From Hypomesus transpacificus (taxonomy: Eukaryota; Chordata; Actinopteri; Osmeriformes; Osmeridae): a DNA stretch of 64,000 bases. The position numbers and the translations under genes are program-made. Positions within the stretch are counted from its first letter, which is position 1; each line of letters opens with the position of its first letter. This document shows positions 1 to 10,885 of this stretch, in pieces. The notes beneath the pieces were generated by a model. That model was not told the origin of the DNA. It did no database searches and saw only the letters and a program-made list of their open reading frames with translations. The DNA lies in the NCBI RefSeq assembly GCF_021917145.1, contig NC_061080.1, positions 4,880,693 through 4,944,692 on the forward strand, written 5' to 3'.

Positions 1-2
1 AT

Positions 3-578
3 TTTACCTCTGTTGATGCAGATGAGCTTCTGGAGATCCTTGACAACTATGAATTTCGAACGAGCGTCGCAGCTGAGACAATCAGAGAGATCCTGATGGA
101 GATCGCACATAAAGAGCTTGTGCAAAAGCCAATGTTTGTGATAGATTGCTGGAGGGAGGTGTTACAGCCAAATATCACTGTTAACCATGGCGAGCTTGTC
201 GAGATGTATGGCAACCTCAAACCAACACCTAAGAAAGTACAGGGACTCCTTCAGTTCCCTGTGATGATGATGCCAATACAAAGGGAGGTGAAGAACCACC
301 TTAAAAGGTACCTCAGGGAATTGGATGAGGAAAAACTTGGCAAATTTCTATGGTTCACCACAGGAAGTGATGTGATCACATGTAGCATAATTGAGATTCT
401 GTTTTCAAACATGTCAGAATTCACAAGAAGGCCTATTGGGCACACATGTGGAAGGGTTCTAGAACTAGCTGCTATAAGAACTGCTGCTATATATGACTGC
501 TATAAGAACTTCCCAGACTTCCGATCCGAATTCAATGCAGTGTTGGACAGCAACATCTGGATTATGGACATTGTGTAG
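3..578 (+). pseudogene. HECT-type E3 ligase-like protein, C-terminal part (left-arm copy)
   Basis: This open frame enters from the left edge and ends at 578. It matches the C-terminal HECT lobe of the teleost G2/M-phase-specific E3 ligase (G2E3)-like family. An RRPIGHTCGRVLEL motif carries the HTC signature of the HECT active-site cysteine, and the protein ends in ...WIMDIV. A short tandem duplication near 470-500 expands the segment after LEL (AAIRTAAIYDCY), an odd feature shared with the right-arm copy. The N-terminal half would lie outside the window. The paired right-arm gene carries an in-frame stop just upstream, so this copy may also be broken. The family call rests on recalled sequence. 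Confidence 0.7.
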
Positions 579-757
579 CTCATGCTCAACTGTGTTTTGC
601 ACAGTTGCACTGTTTTTTTTGTCAAATATTTTGGTGCTCGGAGCGCCACAAAAGAAGGCCTATTGAACTCCATTGTATTGGGCAGATGGCAGAAATCCTA
701 TGGCTGATATCGCCAAACCACAACATTTTATCTTGTTCTGTTAACCTGTGCTGTTTT

Positions 758-1660
758 CTACGACGGCGTATTAGGGACAGTAGGTAAAAAGAAATCGGAG
801 CCGCAGGGGGGGGGGGGGGTAATATTCCGAGATTAAAGTCTTAAATTTGCGAGAAAAAAAGTCGGAGATTCTCTGAGTTTATAAAGTCACAAATTTGCAA
901 GAAAAAAGTCTCAATTATACTATTCAATAGGATTCAGCAATAAGGAAATAGGCCATTCCTGATTTTTGCCCAGAATCACCAGATTGTAATAAGCATTCGG
1001 ACTTTGAAAATACATTGCCGTGATTTGGGCCTATTCAAAAGGAAACATACTTATTTGGATGAGGTGATAGCTTTTGTGCATCAGGAACTACAATGCAATG
1101 GACAGATGCAAGGATATCGCTAGTTACATCCCCGGGCAATTCAAATTCGATTTGTGGTTCAACATCAGGACACAATACAGATCCTCAAATTAGTCGTTCC
1201 TCAAGGTGTGAATCAGTTTAGAAAAGAGGAGCGTCTTGGCTGTGTCCTGTTGAACCACGAACAGGTCATCCATTACTGCAGGCTTTGTACATGGCAAGCA
1301 ACGTCGTCTGTGCTGTGATGAGGTTGACCATGCAAAGTGAAGGAATGAGGTTCCTTGAGAAAAAACAAATCCATATTTTCGATGTAGCCTAATAATGTTG
1401 GAGAATCTCCGGGTTTTTTTCTCGCAAAATTACTAGTTATTTTTCTTGCAAATTTGTGACTTTATAAACTCGGAGAATCTCCGACTTTTTTCTCGCAAAT
1501 TTACTAGTTTTTTTCTCGCAAATTTGTGACTTTATAAACTCGGAGAATATCCGACTTTTTTCTCGCAAATTTACAGCTTTAATCTTGGAATATTACCCCC
1601 CCTCTCTCCTCCAGCTCAGATTTTTTTTTTTTACCTACTGTCCCTAATACGCCGTCGTAG
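758..1660 (+). mobile_element. non-autonomous DNA transposon, CTACGACGG-end family, copy A (left arm)
   Basis: The element starts CTACGACGGCGTATTAGGG (758) and ends with its reverse complement (1,660), so it has terminal inverted repeats of about 30 bp. TTTT lies immediately outside both ends. The subterminal zones are blocks built on TTTTTCTCGCAAATTTACTAG and the palindrome CTCGGAGAATCTCCGAG. The middle (about 940-1,330) is a decayed coding piece resembling the N-terminal region of fish integrase-like (IS3EU/Ginger-type DDE) proteins: NHQIVISIRTLKIHCRDLGL, then HQELQCNGQMQGYR. There is no catalytic core, so the copy is non-autonomous. The superfamily assignment is tentative. Confidence 0.75.
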
Positions 1661-2388
1661 TTTTCTACGACCACAATACGATCTGACGTATTGTGTCCTG
1701 TTGAACTACGAATCCCAATTGAATTGCCCGTAAATGTAGCCAGCGATATCTTTGCATCTGTCCATTACGTTGAAGTTCCTGATGCACAAAGGCTAACACC
1801 TCATCCAAATTACTATTCTGTTTTCTTCTGAATAGGCCTAAATCACGGCAATGTATTTTCAAAGTCTTAATGCATATTACTATCTGGTGATTCTGGGCTA
1901 AAATCAGGAGTATTTCCTTATTACTGAATCCTAATGAAAAATATAGTTTGATCAGGTCATCCATTATCCTACTGCAGACTAAAGCGGAGGCATCTGTGCT
2001 GAGGTTGACCATGCAAACTGAAGAGATTGCTTTATAAAGCTAAAATAAAAAATAAAAAAATCGTAAATTTACTAGTTTTTTTCTCGCAAATTTGCAACTT
2101 TATAAAGTCGGAGAATCTCCGAGTTTTTTTCTCGTAAATGTACTAGTTTTTGTCTCGCAAATTTGCAACTTTATAAACTCTGAGAATCCCGGAGTTGTTT
2201 TCTCGCAAATTTACGTCTTTAATCTCGAAAATTTTGTCTTTTTTTCTAGCAAATTTGTGATTTTCTAAACTCGGAGAATCTCCGACTTTTTTCTCGCAAA
2301 ATTACCACTTTAATCTCGAAATATTACCCCCCCTCTCCTCCGGCTCCGTTTTTTTTCTTTCTCTACTGTCCCTAATACGCCGTCGTAC
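1661..2388 (-). mobile_element. non-autonomous CTACGACGG-end element, copy B (left arm)
   Basis: This abuts copy A and ends at 2,388 with the same terminal sequence (CCTAATACGCCGTCGTAC). The other end is cut back to CTACGAC directly against integrase-like coding sequence. On the minus strand 2,012-1,665 is an open 115-aa frame: a helix-turn-helix-like N-terminus (LYFSLGFSNKEILLILAQ, TLKIHCRDLGLFRRK) followed by a YRWLHLRAIQLGFVVQQDTIRQ block. This is the conserved N-terminal region of fish integrase-like proteins and stops before any DDE triad. The TTTTTCTCGCAAATTT blocks occupy 2,050-2,330. Confidence 0.7.
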
Positions 2389-2828
2389 AAAAGACAGTTC
2401 CGTCGAGTAAATTCCTGCGCACAAAGCACTTTAGTCCGTGTTCGGAAACGTAAATTCAGACTCGTGCAGACATGAATGATTCACATGTTTAGGCCTACTT
2501 CATCTCCAATTAATTAATTAATTTAAATTAACAAGTTAAGAAAAAAGAAAGCCATTGGTTAATTGACATAAAATAAGGCCTTAGAAACTAAGCAGAGCCT
2601 CAAGACAAGTTACAATCAATTATGGCGTATCCGTTCTTTGATAAGCCTGTGGTGGATGAAGGTGCTCAGATTATACAAAGAGTGTTTATCCCACCAGCCC
2701 CAAGGGTCTTCAGAGACAGTAATGCTTCCCTGACCAGTATCTGTGGAAGAAGTATAGGTTCAGCAGGCCCAGCATAGTTCATCTAGATAGATTTAATAGT
2801 CATTCTTAAAAATAAAAAACATAAATAA

Positions 2829-2850
2829 TATATATATATATATATATAAA
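2829..2850. repeat. AT dinucleotide microsatellite
   Basis: A run of alternating TA lies upstream of the LINE. Its right-arm partner at about 18,664-18,681 is about 4 bp shorter, one of the few length differences between the arms. Confidence 0.85.
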
Positions 2851-2939
2851 ATAACACTTTAGCAACTCTTAAGGATGGCAATGAACACATAAGAGCAGCC
2901 TACCATCCTTCGTAGAAAGTAATAGAAAGGAGAGTAGAT

Positions 2940-5889
2940 GTCAGCCGTATGACTCCTCCTGAATTTGGTTGTTCAGCAATCCCTAGATTCTGTTGCCCCA
3001 CTCAAACCAAGGAAAAGAAAAGACAAGAAACTGGCTCCATGGTACTCAGAGGAAACCCGCACTTTCAAGAGGTCCACTAGAAAATTAGAGCATAAGTGGC
3101 GTACCACTAAATTGGAGGTTTTCCGCCTGGCCTGGAAGGACAGCCAAATAGAGTACAAGCAAGTCCTCATCAGGTCCAGATCAGAATATTTCTCTAAGTT
3201 GATTAGTAAGAACAAACACAACACCAAGTTCTTATTTGATACTGTTGCAAAACTCACTAAGAAAAGTACACTCAGTACTTTTAGTTTTAGTACAGTTAGT
3301 TCAGATCTCTCTCCCAATGATTTCTTAGATTTCTTTGACCAAAAAATCTATGCAATAAGGGACAAACTACAGACCTGTATAGTCCTGGAGGAGTGGCCAT
3401 CACCACTGATTTTCCCGCTGTACCCAGCATGCTGCATGTTGAGGCTCTCACTCACTTGAACCCTGTTTCTATGGAAGCGTTCATCAAGCTGATAGATTCC
3501 TCGAAACCCACTAGCTGCCTTCTCGATCCCCTCCCTGCCAAACTTTGTAGGGAGCTTCTCCCTATTATTGGACCACCTATGCTTAGTATTATTAATGAAT
3601 CTATTGTAACTGGACAAGTCCCTGACGATTTCAAACAAGCTATTATTAAGCCCCTTCTTAAAAAACCAAACCTGGATCCAGGTTGTCTTAGCAATTACAG
3701 GCCAATTTCAAATTTGCCATTTCTCTCCAAAATGTTTGAAAAAGCTGTGGCAAAACAGCTTATTGAGCTCTCCTCAAATCAGATCTATGAACCTCTCCAG
3801 TGTGGATTTCGTCTTCACCACAGCACTGAAACTGCATTAGCCAAGGTAGTCAATGATCTATTATTAGCCTCTGACGCAGGCTTTAGCTCTGTCCTGGTTC
3901 TTCTAGACCTAAGTGCAGCTTTTGACACTGTGGATCATGAGATTCTCCTTGAGCGTATGGAGAACTATGTTGGGATTTCTGGTACTTCACTTCAGTGGTT
4001 TAGATCGTATCTATCTGATAGATCACAATATGTCTACTATGATGGTTGCTCATCCAGGAGCTCCACTGTAAAATACGGAGTACCACAGGGTTCAGTTCTA
4101 GGCCCTCTGTTATTTTCACTCTATATGTTGCCTTTAGGAAACATAATTAGAAGTTTTGGGGTACATTTTCACTGTTATGCAGATGATACTCAGCTATACA
4201 TGTCTATAAAGCCTGGAGAATTTCCACATGCTATGGAAAAATGTGTTTCCGGGTTGAAAAATTGGATGACAGCAAATTTCCTTCTTCTTAATTCGGATAA
4301 AACCGAGGTTCAAATTTTTGGCCCAAAAAAACATAGAAATAATTTATCCAATCTGACATTAGACTTAGACAGCGTCAATGTATTTCAAAGCCAGCTGGTA
4401 AAAAATCTAGGAGTCACATTGGACCCAGACCTTTCGTTTGAGTACCATATTAAGCAAATCACCAGAACCGCATTTTTCCATCTACGTAATATTGCCAAAA
4501 TACGAAAATTCCTCTCAAAGGATGATGCTGAAAAACTAATACATGCTTGTGTTACGTCCCGATTGGACTACTGCAATGTGTTGTTCTCTGGCCTCCCAAT
4601 TACCTACCAAAATGTTTTACAGCGGGTGCAAAATGCTGCTGCTAGACTACTGACTAAAACAAGAAAGTTTGATCATATAACATCTACTCTTATCTCTTTA
4701 CACTGGCTCCCTATCCAAGCCAGAGCAAAGTTTTACTACTAACTTACAAATCTCTGCATGGATTGGCACCACTGAACCTCTCCGGTCTCCTTGCACCCTA
4801 TTACCCCGCTAGGACTCTAAGATCTCAAGATGCCAGCTATCTGGTAATACCCAAAGTTAAGAAAAAAACAGCTGGAGGTAGGGCGTTCTCATATAGAGCA
4901 CCTCTTCTCTGGAACAAATTACCCATCTCAATTAAGGAGGCTGATACCGTTTCGACATTTAAAACTAGATTAAAAACGTTCTTGTTTAGTCAATTCTATG
5001 ACTGTTAAAAGGAAGTATGTATGTACTTTCTATGTAAACCTGGGGTGTGTGCTTGCCTATGTGTGTATCACATGTCACTTTTAAATTGTAATTATAGCTT
5101 ATGTTCACATTGCCCATTTAGATGTTACAAATAAAGTAAACCGGTTACTGTATCTTGTTACTATTATAGTTTTTATTACTAGTTGGAGACAACGGGGGAC
5201 TGGTTGTTTTCATCCTTATTCGTATAAGTATAACCTATTTTAGAGTTCTTTCCCCTGGAAAAGATTTCATGTTCCAACCGAGGGGGGCTGTCGCTGTTTT
5301 GGTGTGTGGGGCTGCATCAAATACCCTTTTTAGCTCTGTTAAATTGCTGCACTAGTCCACACTTGACCGGTGGGGATCTCTATTATTCTATTATGACTGT
5401 AACTCTTAGCTGTTCCTGGCATTCTCTAATCCCTGCTCTCCTCTCTCTGTCCCCCCCCCCACACATTCCCTGTGGTGTGGGGGGTTTGAGCTGTCAGGAC
5501 CTGCTTGGTCGTCGGTCTGCCAACGTTGGACCAGGTCGTCACCCGGAATCCAGTCTCCATGACGGCCAACAGCGAGTTTCCCGGTCCCATCCAACGTCTA
5601 TAAAGTCAAACAATGGGTTTTGGTGTTTCAAAACCCATTGACACTGTATGACTATGTTTAGCTTGTGTTCTGCTCCTCTCTCCTACCACCCATCTCTGGA
5701 GGAGGGGATCCCTCTCTGAATTGCTCCTCCCAATGTTTCTTCCATTTTTTCTCCCGTTGGGAGTTTTTCCTTGTCTTCTTTAAGGGTTTAGGTTGGTTGA
5801 GGGGCAGTTCTATGGGCGCATGTGAAGCCCTCTGTGACATGCTTGCGTGTAAAAAGGGCTATACAAATACATTTTATTTGATTTGATTT
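2940..5889 (+). mobile_element. 5'-truncated L2/CR1-group LINE, left-arm copy
   Basis: Three frames make one decayed reverse transcriptase. 2,965-3,459 gives the pre-RT linker (RKRKDKKLAPWYSEETRTFK). 3,393-4,742 gives the RT with motif [18 protein letters not shown], motif [17 protein letters not shown] and motif [12 protein letters not shown]. 4,763-5,008 gives the C-terminal tail (LHGLAPLNLSGLL, LWNKLPISIKEAD). Frameshifts near 3,390 and 4,735 break it, and there is no endonuclease domain, so it is 5'-truncated and inactive. The 3' UTR runs to a short simple tail (TTTTATTTGATTTGATTT) at about 5,889. L2/CR1/Rex1-type clade is inferred from the RT motifs. Confidence 0.85.
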
Positions 5890-6899
5890 CCTCCGCTTAA
5901 TATTCCAAAATGCCCAGGACACAGAAAACCACAAAAGACGAGATATAATAAAAGACTAGTAGTTCAATTTTACATTAAAAAAGGGTCAGAGATAATTAAG
6001 TAAAAAAAAAAAGGGAAAAACCCAGCAATCCTCGGATCAGAATAAATGTCCACAGTGAACGTCCTGTCGGTTATTGTTCTGTTGTGTGGTTGCTCTTTCC
6101 TTGTCGTGCTCAGTCGTCCCTTTCTGGTCCGTTCGAACCCTCCTGTCCCTGTCACGTCGTCCTCTCTTTATGCCTCCTCGATGCCCGTTGATAGGCCGAT
6201 ATGATAATTGTCCAGTCCAAGTGAATTGGCACGTGTGAGTGTGTGTGAACATTTGCCAATGTTCACACACACTCACACGTGCAACCACAGCAATCAAGGT
6301 AAATTAATGTCTTGCCACACTAGTGCTTCCACCCAAAAAACGCACCACACATTCCCATTAGGCTGACATAGACTATAATAGTAGAAAGGAGGGTAGTAGA
6401 CTGCAGTTTATGTAGGTATGCCTAGACTATGTAGTTTGCTGGAATCACACACAAGGAAGCAAATTACCCACTGTAGCCAAGCCTTGACACTGTTCAGTCT
6501 GTCTGCATCTGTCTATGTCTTTGCATGTGGGACGTTCTTGAACTATGCCAGGAAATATGAAGGGTATATCCTTTTCTCCAAGCAGTACCTGAATATTATC
6601 ATCAGTTTTTCAGGTAATCTTGAAACACAAAGAATCAAGGAGACTCTTTATTCAATTGGATAAAGTATTTTCATTGTTTAAAGTAGCCTGTACGTTGACA
6701 AGCCTCTATATTACCTCTCCTCTGGCTTCCCCAATATTATAGGTGCAATATACTGTCCCCATGGGTGTATCCAGGCCCAGTGGAAGACTCAGGGGGTGAC
6801 TGCCTGGTGCCCCCATGGTTGTTTCTAAAATGCCTTTGAGTGGCAAGAATTAGACCAAGTGCCCTACTGTCTGCCATTCACATTGTGAAATATGCTTGA
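5890..6899. other. non-coding arm sequence without a recognised gene
   Basis: No conserved ORF is recognisable here or in the mirror 14,615-15,624. Short open frames of 60-100 codons occur identically in both arms, but they have no recognisable domain and are best explained by the duplication itself. Confidence 0.5.
6229..6282. repeat. perfect 25-bp hairpin (left arm)
   Basis: GCACGTGTGAGTGTGTGTGA... on the left (6,229-6,253) is the exact reverse complement of 6,258-6,282, with a TGCC loop. The stem is rich in GTGTGA repeats. The right-arm mirror is 15,232-15,285. Confidence 0.9.
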
Positions 6900-7222
6900 G
6901 TGCCCAGGATGCCCCACGCAATAAATGACAGTTGGCCCTCTATAAGTGTACAAACATGTCTTAATGAGTTCCTTTATAGTATAGAAAACGTGATGCAGTA
7001 CCCTATAAGGTGCCCTTATAATGGCCTAAATTGGACTGTTCTCATGCCCTTACTTCCAATGGAAAAGGGTGCTGTTATGAAGTGCCCTTTATGCTGCCCC
7101 TACATGACAGTGTCCCAAATGTTGCCCTTTCCCAAGAAGACAATTAGATGCTTTGCCCAACAGTCTCCCCTAATGTTCCCAGTAGGGCATGCTTTCCCAA
7201 AGTGAGTCTGTCACTGTCCAAG

Positions 7223-7944
7223 CCCCCTCTGGATCTGTGGAGGCAGACTATGTTAATTGGAAATACTCATGATATAATAATGATAGTCATGCTGAGCAAT
7301 TTTAAATTACTGTTCTTCCAAACAAAGTGTGCAGTTGGGTCACCTTCTGATCTAAAAAATCAGTGCTGGATCTTTGCAATACTAGTCATTTCAGTGAATC
7401 CCTATTTTAGTCATGGTTATCTTTCCCTTTTATCTTAAATCTCAGCATCTAGCCTATCAGTTAATAAATGTGTGTGGCAAAGTTATTTTGAAGTAATTTA
7501 AAACATTATTAGCCCACATCAAGTGCAATTAACCATGGCTTTCATCAGTGTTTTGAATTTTATCCTACAATTTTCAATTGCTGCCACGTTCTCTTTTGGG
7601 CTAATATTATTATCAATCTCCTGTTGAGAATATTGGCCATAGGCTAGCCTATTGTCTGAACGGTTTCAGACAGCTCATCAAATTACGCTAATTATCAGCA
7701 GGCCTAAATGCATATATATATATGTTAAGTCGATTTGGTAGGTCTACAATTTACGCATGTTAACGGTCGTAATGGTTTGACAAGTTGTATCCCTTGCCAT
7801 GGTAATTGCGGCAACATTGCTCTTTTTGGGGACAACTCCCAAAAAACTCAAAAAAACAATTTACGCTGCTGAAACAACACTTCTCTGCTGCTTTACGCTT
7901 TGCTTTTTGCGACATAACTCCTCTTTTCGACTATCGCCTGATCT
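7223..7944. other. single-copy spacer start, no gene seen
   Basis: AT-rich DNA just inside the left palindrome junction. No coding region or RNA gene is recognisable. Confidence 0.5.
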
Positions 7945-9169
7945 GGGGCCTATTCCATAAAGGCCGCTCAAAAAAGCTAGACTTAAAGTCCTAAACCAGA
8001 CTTGAATACGTTTAATTAGTCAAGCGGGGCTTAAGCGGTTCCCTAAAGGCCAATTTCAGCTCACGCAGTCCTACTTATTCAAGTCAGATTTACGTAGTCA
8101 AGCTAATTGTGCGTGCACCCTATTTTTTAACAGCCCGAGAGGTAAAACATGGATCATACAATCCACCACGGCAAAAGCAATGCACACGGCCACATGACTT
8201 CTTCCAGAAAGAACGTCCCCTTTAAATCGTGTACAATGACAGCTCCCTCAACCACCGCTTCAATAAAAGTAAAATGACACGCAATGATTGACGTTGTGAA
8301 CGATAGGCTAGGTTGAGGACCTTTTTAGACCTTCGTTGATAAAAAAAACCCCTCTAAACTAATCTAAATTGACTTTTTTGACATCGTTTAAAATAAATAG
8401 CCTACTATTAATTAAAACATTATCCAGTAGCCTAACTTTTTAACATCGGTTTTGTGTCAGGGAAATGGAGGGCAGGATTTAGGTTCGTTTTGCAATTGTA
8501 GGCTACTGTTAACAATTATATCGCTATGATAATTATACTCTGATAATTTAGATTGAGATATAGGCCTATGCCTGATGCCTAAACATTTGAAATCACAAAC
8601 TAACATCCATACATTTAACGGCTATGGTGCGTCGCGGTTACGGACTGGCAACGTCACAAGATGACGTTGCGGCAACATACTGGCGCCCTACAGATGCACG
8701 GTCCCGCAACGTCGCCAAAGACGTTGCGGCAACGTATGTTTGGTCATCGCGTGACGTTGCGACAACGTCAGGGCAACGTAAATGTGTTAGCTGGGTATAG
8801 CCTATCAAAGCATTGTTCATCATTGTTTAATGCATTAGGCTAAATGTTGTAGCCTTTGTAGGCTATTTACGTTGATTTTCTATCAATGTTGAACATATTG
8901 AACATCAACATCAACGAGAATAAGAAAATGAGAATATACGTGGTAAATCATCGTCTTCCCGTTGGGTGAGTGTTACAGGAACGTCTGGTTAAGCACCAAG
9001 TCACGCTTAGCCTGACAGTAGTCTGACCCTGACGCAGCCTAAGTTGCCATAGTAACCGAGTTCGAACTACGTTGAGCTAGCTTTATGGAACCGAATGAAC
9101 TAGAAATTAGTCCGACTAACTTACATAAGTCTGGCTTATTCGGTGAACTCGCTTTATGGAACAGGCCCC
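7945..9169. mobile_element. PIF/Harbinger-like non-autonomous element
   Basis: The left end GGGGCCTATTCCATAAAGG (7,945) and the right end GCTTTATGGAACAGGCCCC (to 9,169) are inverted repeats matching at 17 of 19 positions. GGGGCCTGTTCCATAAAG ends are familiar from fish Harbinger-type MITEs. There is no transposase ORF between them. It encloses the ACGTTGC-rich repeat at 8,713-8,792. Confidence 0.55.
8650..8792. repeat. ACGTTGC palindrome-rich dispersed repeat
   Basis: Short palindromes of the form ACGTTGCnnCAACGT recur several times. 8,713-8,792 matches 54,426-54,505 on the opposite strand almost base for base over 80 bp, so it is a dispersed repeat rather than local low complexity. Confidence 0.8.
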
Positions 9170-9171
9170 TG

Positions 9172-10740
9172 AACACACAAAACTGAAAACCTCACACACA
9201 AAATGCTAAACCTGACACTCCCTTTGCAAGATGACTATTTGCCATCAAATTTCTCACCTGTTTACAAAATGGAACTTGTGTTCTCATTTGGTACACACAG
9301 CCATATTTTCAAATGACACACACATACCATTCATAACAGTACATACAATAAGCATTTGCTGCACACTACCAAGCATTCACAGCACACAGTAGTGCAAAAT
9401 TGAAAACACAATTCTGGAAATGGAACACCCCATAAGAATGACAATGACTCTGGAGAATGAGCCATTTCAACTTTTGTAAAATGTCTCAGTGTAGGCCAGA
9501 TTTGTTCATAGTCAAACAGAAAACAGCACCGTATGCAATAAAAAAAAGGTTTTTTGAACAGTACAGCACTACGGCCCTGCTCAACCAATTGCAGCACACA
9601 AAGTGATGTTCCCACCACGCTCGACAGGGACCTAAATAATGGTGTGCTGGCCAATGACATTTCTGCCCCGGCGCCTCCTCTTCACCAGGTTGAATCCAAC
9701 CTCATCAATGAATATGTATTCATATAGCTCATTAGCTGTGTCATGCTCCTGGATCTGCTGGAACAGACAGCATGATAATGCAAGTTACTGTATAGTATGG
9801 ACACAGATGGGCCAACACAGTGGGGTACAGTGAGACACATTACAGGTGCAATACATGCATGTGTCAGTGCTGAATGTATGGGACTTACAAACTCTTGCCG
9901 TAACTCCTTGATGTGGTCTGTGTTCTGGTCAAATAGGACCCTGTACACTTGTTTCATCCGCATGGCATTCCTGCGGAGAACACGGTGCAGTGTAGAGAGG
10001 CTGACGGTCTGGATGTTTCTGAATGTGGCATGGTCAGCCAGGAACCATTTTTACAATGTCAGTCTCCTGTTTGGCTGTGAAAGTGCATGTTCTTCCTCCA
10101 CGTCGTGGTTCTCTTTCAGTCCTTACAGTGAGCACACTGTATTCTATTGATATGCAATATTTCAGTACACAAGGCAAATATAATTCATACCTGTTCTCCA
10201 TTCTAAAGTTTCTAATGATGGCAGCAACTGTGAAGCGGCTGAGATTTGGTTGGACCCTCTGGCCAGCCTTCCTCATGCTCAAACCATGGTTGAGCACATG
10301 GTCAACCACGGTGGCCCGAATCTCATTAGAGATCACCGTTCTCCTTCTTTCTCCTCCACCTCCATCTTCTTCTCCTCCACCTCCATCTTCTTCTCCTCTT
10401 CCTCCTCCTCCTCCTCCTCCTCCTCTTCCTCCTCCTCCTCTTCCTCGTCCTCTTCCTCGTCCTCTTCCTTGTCCTCTTCCTTGTCCTCTTCCGTTCCTCC
10501 TCTCACTCTTACCCCTCTCCTTCTCTGGTTGTTTATGTGTTCTAAGTTCTCCATTGTTCACCAAACAAAACAGAGGCTTAAGGCCCTTTTTATGCTGCAG
10601 TCCTGATCGCAAATTGCTCACCAGACCTGAGTGTTTAGAGATTTGAATAGTTGTGTGTTGTAGGTCGATGCTATGAGACTTTACTTGAGAAGTGTGTGCA
10701 ACAACTGAACATTGTGTGTAGTGTTTTGACAACAAGGTGA
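9172..10740 (-). pseudogene. IS630/Tc1-type transposon remnant with decayed transposase
   Basis: Minus-strand pieces in order: an HTH region (about 10,346-10,195: SNEIRATVVDHVLNHGLSMRKAGQRV, TVAAIIRNFRMENR), a second segment (REPRRGGRTCTFTAKQETDI), then MRMKQVYRVLFDQNTDHIKE (about 9,963), then YIFIDEVGFNLVKRR (about 9,700) with the second catalytic Asp block of DDE_3 transposases. Frames are broken and a (TCC)n expansion sits inside. The 3' flank (9,172-9,640) pairs with 11,050-11,900 in inverted orientation. Confidence 0.7.
10350..10500. repeat. (TCC)n / TCTTCC microsatellite
   Basis: A pyrimidine-rich run of TCC and TCTTCC units produces spurious poly-Ser, poly-Pro and poly-Glu frames on both strands. 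Confidence 0.9.
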
Positions 10741-10885
10741 TGTGTAATTGACATCAGTGTGTAAACAAGGAAAGTCAGAGTCTAATGCAGATAAGGGAGT
10801 GTAAAGTAGTGATAAATTGGGTCGAGCAATTGGTACATGCTGTTAAGGTTGTGAAAATTGTGCCAAAGTTTTGCTTATTGTGTGT

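Larger units (their letters stand above)
1..7222 (+). repeat. left arm of a giant inverted duplication
   Basis: Bases 1-7,222 are the near-perfect reverse complement of 14,292-21,508. Paired coordinates sum to 21,509 at the outer end, 21,513 in the middle and 21,514 at the inner end, so the arms differ by only about 5 bp of indel, at an AT microsatellite near 2,830 and a poly-C run near 5,450, plus a few substitutions. The inner junction is sharp: both arms share ...CTGTCACTGTCCAAG up to 7,222 and then diverge. The match is still running at base 1, so the arm is at least 7.2 kb and the outer end is not visible. Confidence 0.97.

Noticed and set aside
2973-3317. Minus-strand 114-aa frame opposite the LINE
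   Set aside because: It is a shadow of the reverse transcriptase coding strand.
6900-7205. 101-codon frame present in both arms (also at 14,309-14,614)
   Set aside because: The identity is due to the inverted duplication. The composition is repetitive (TGCCC-rich) and no domain is seen.
10023-10735. Long frames rich in Pro, Ser, Glu or Gly-Arg on both strands
   Set aside because: They are produced by the (TCC)n microsatellite inside a decayed transposon.
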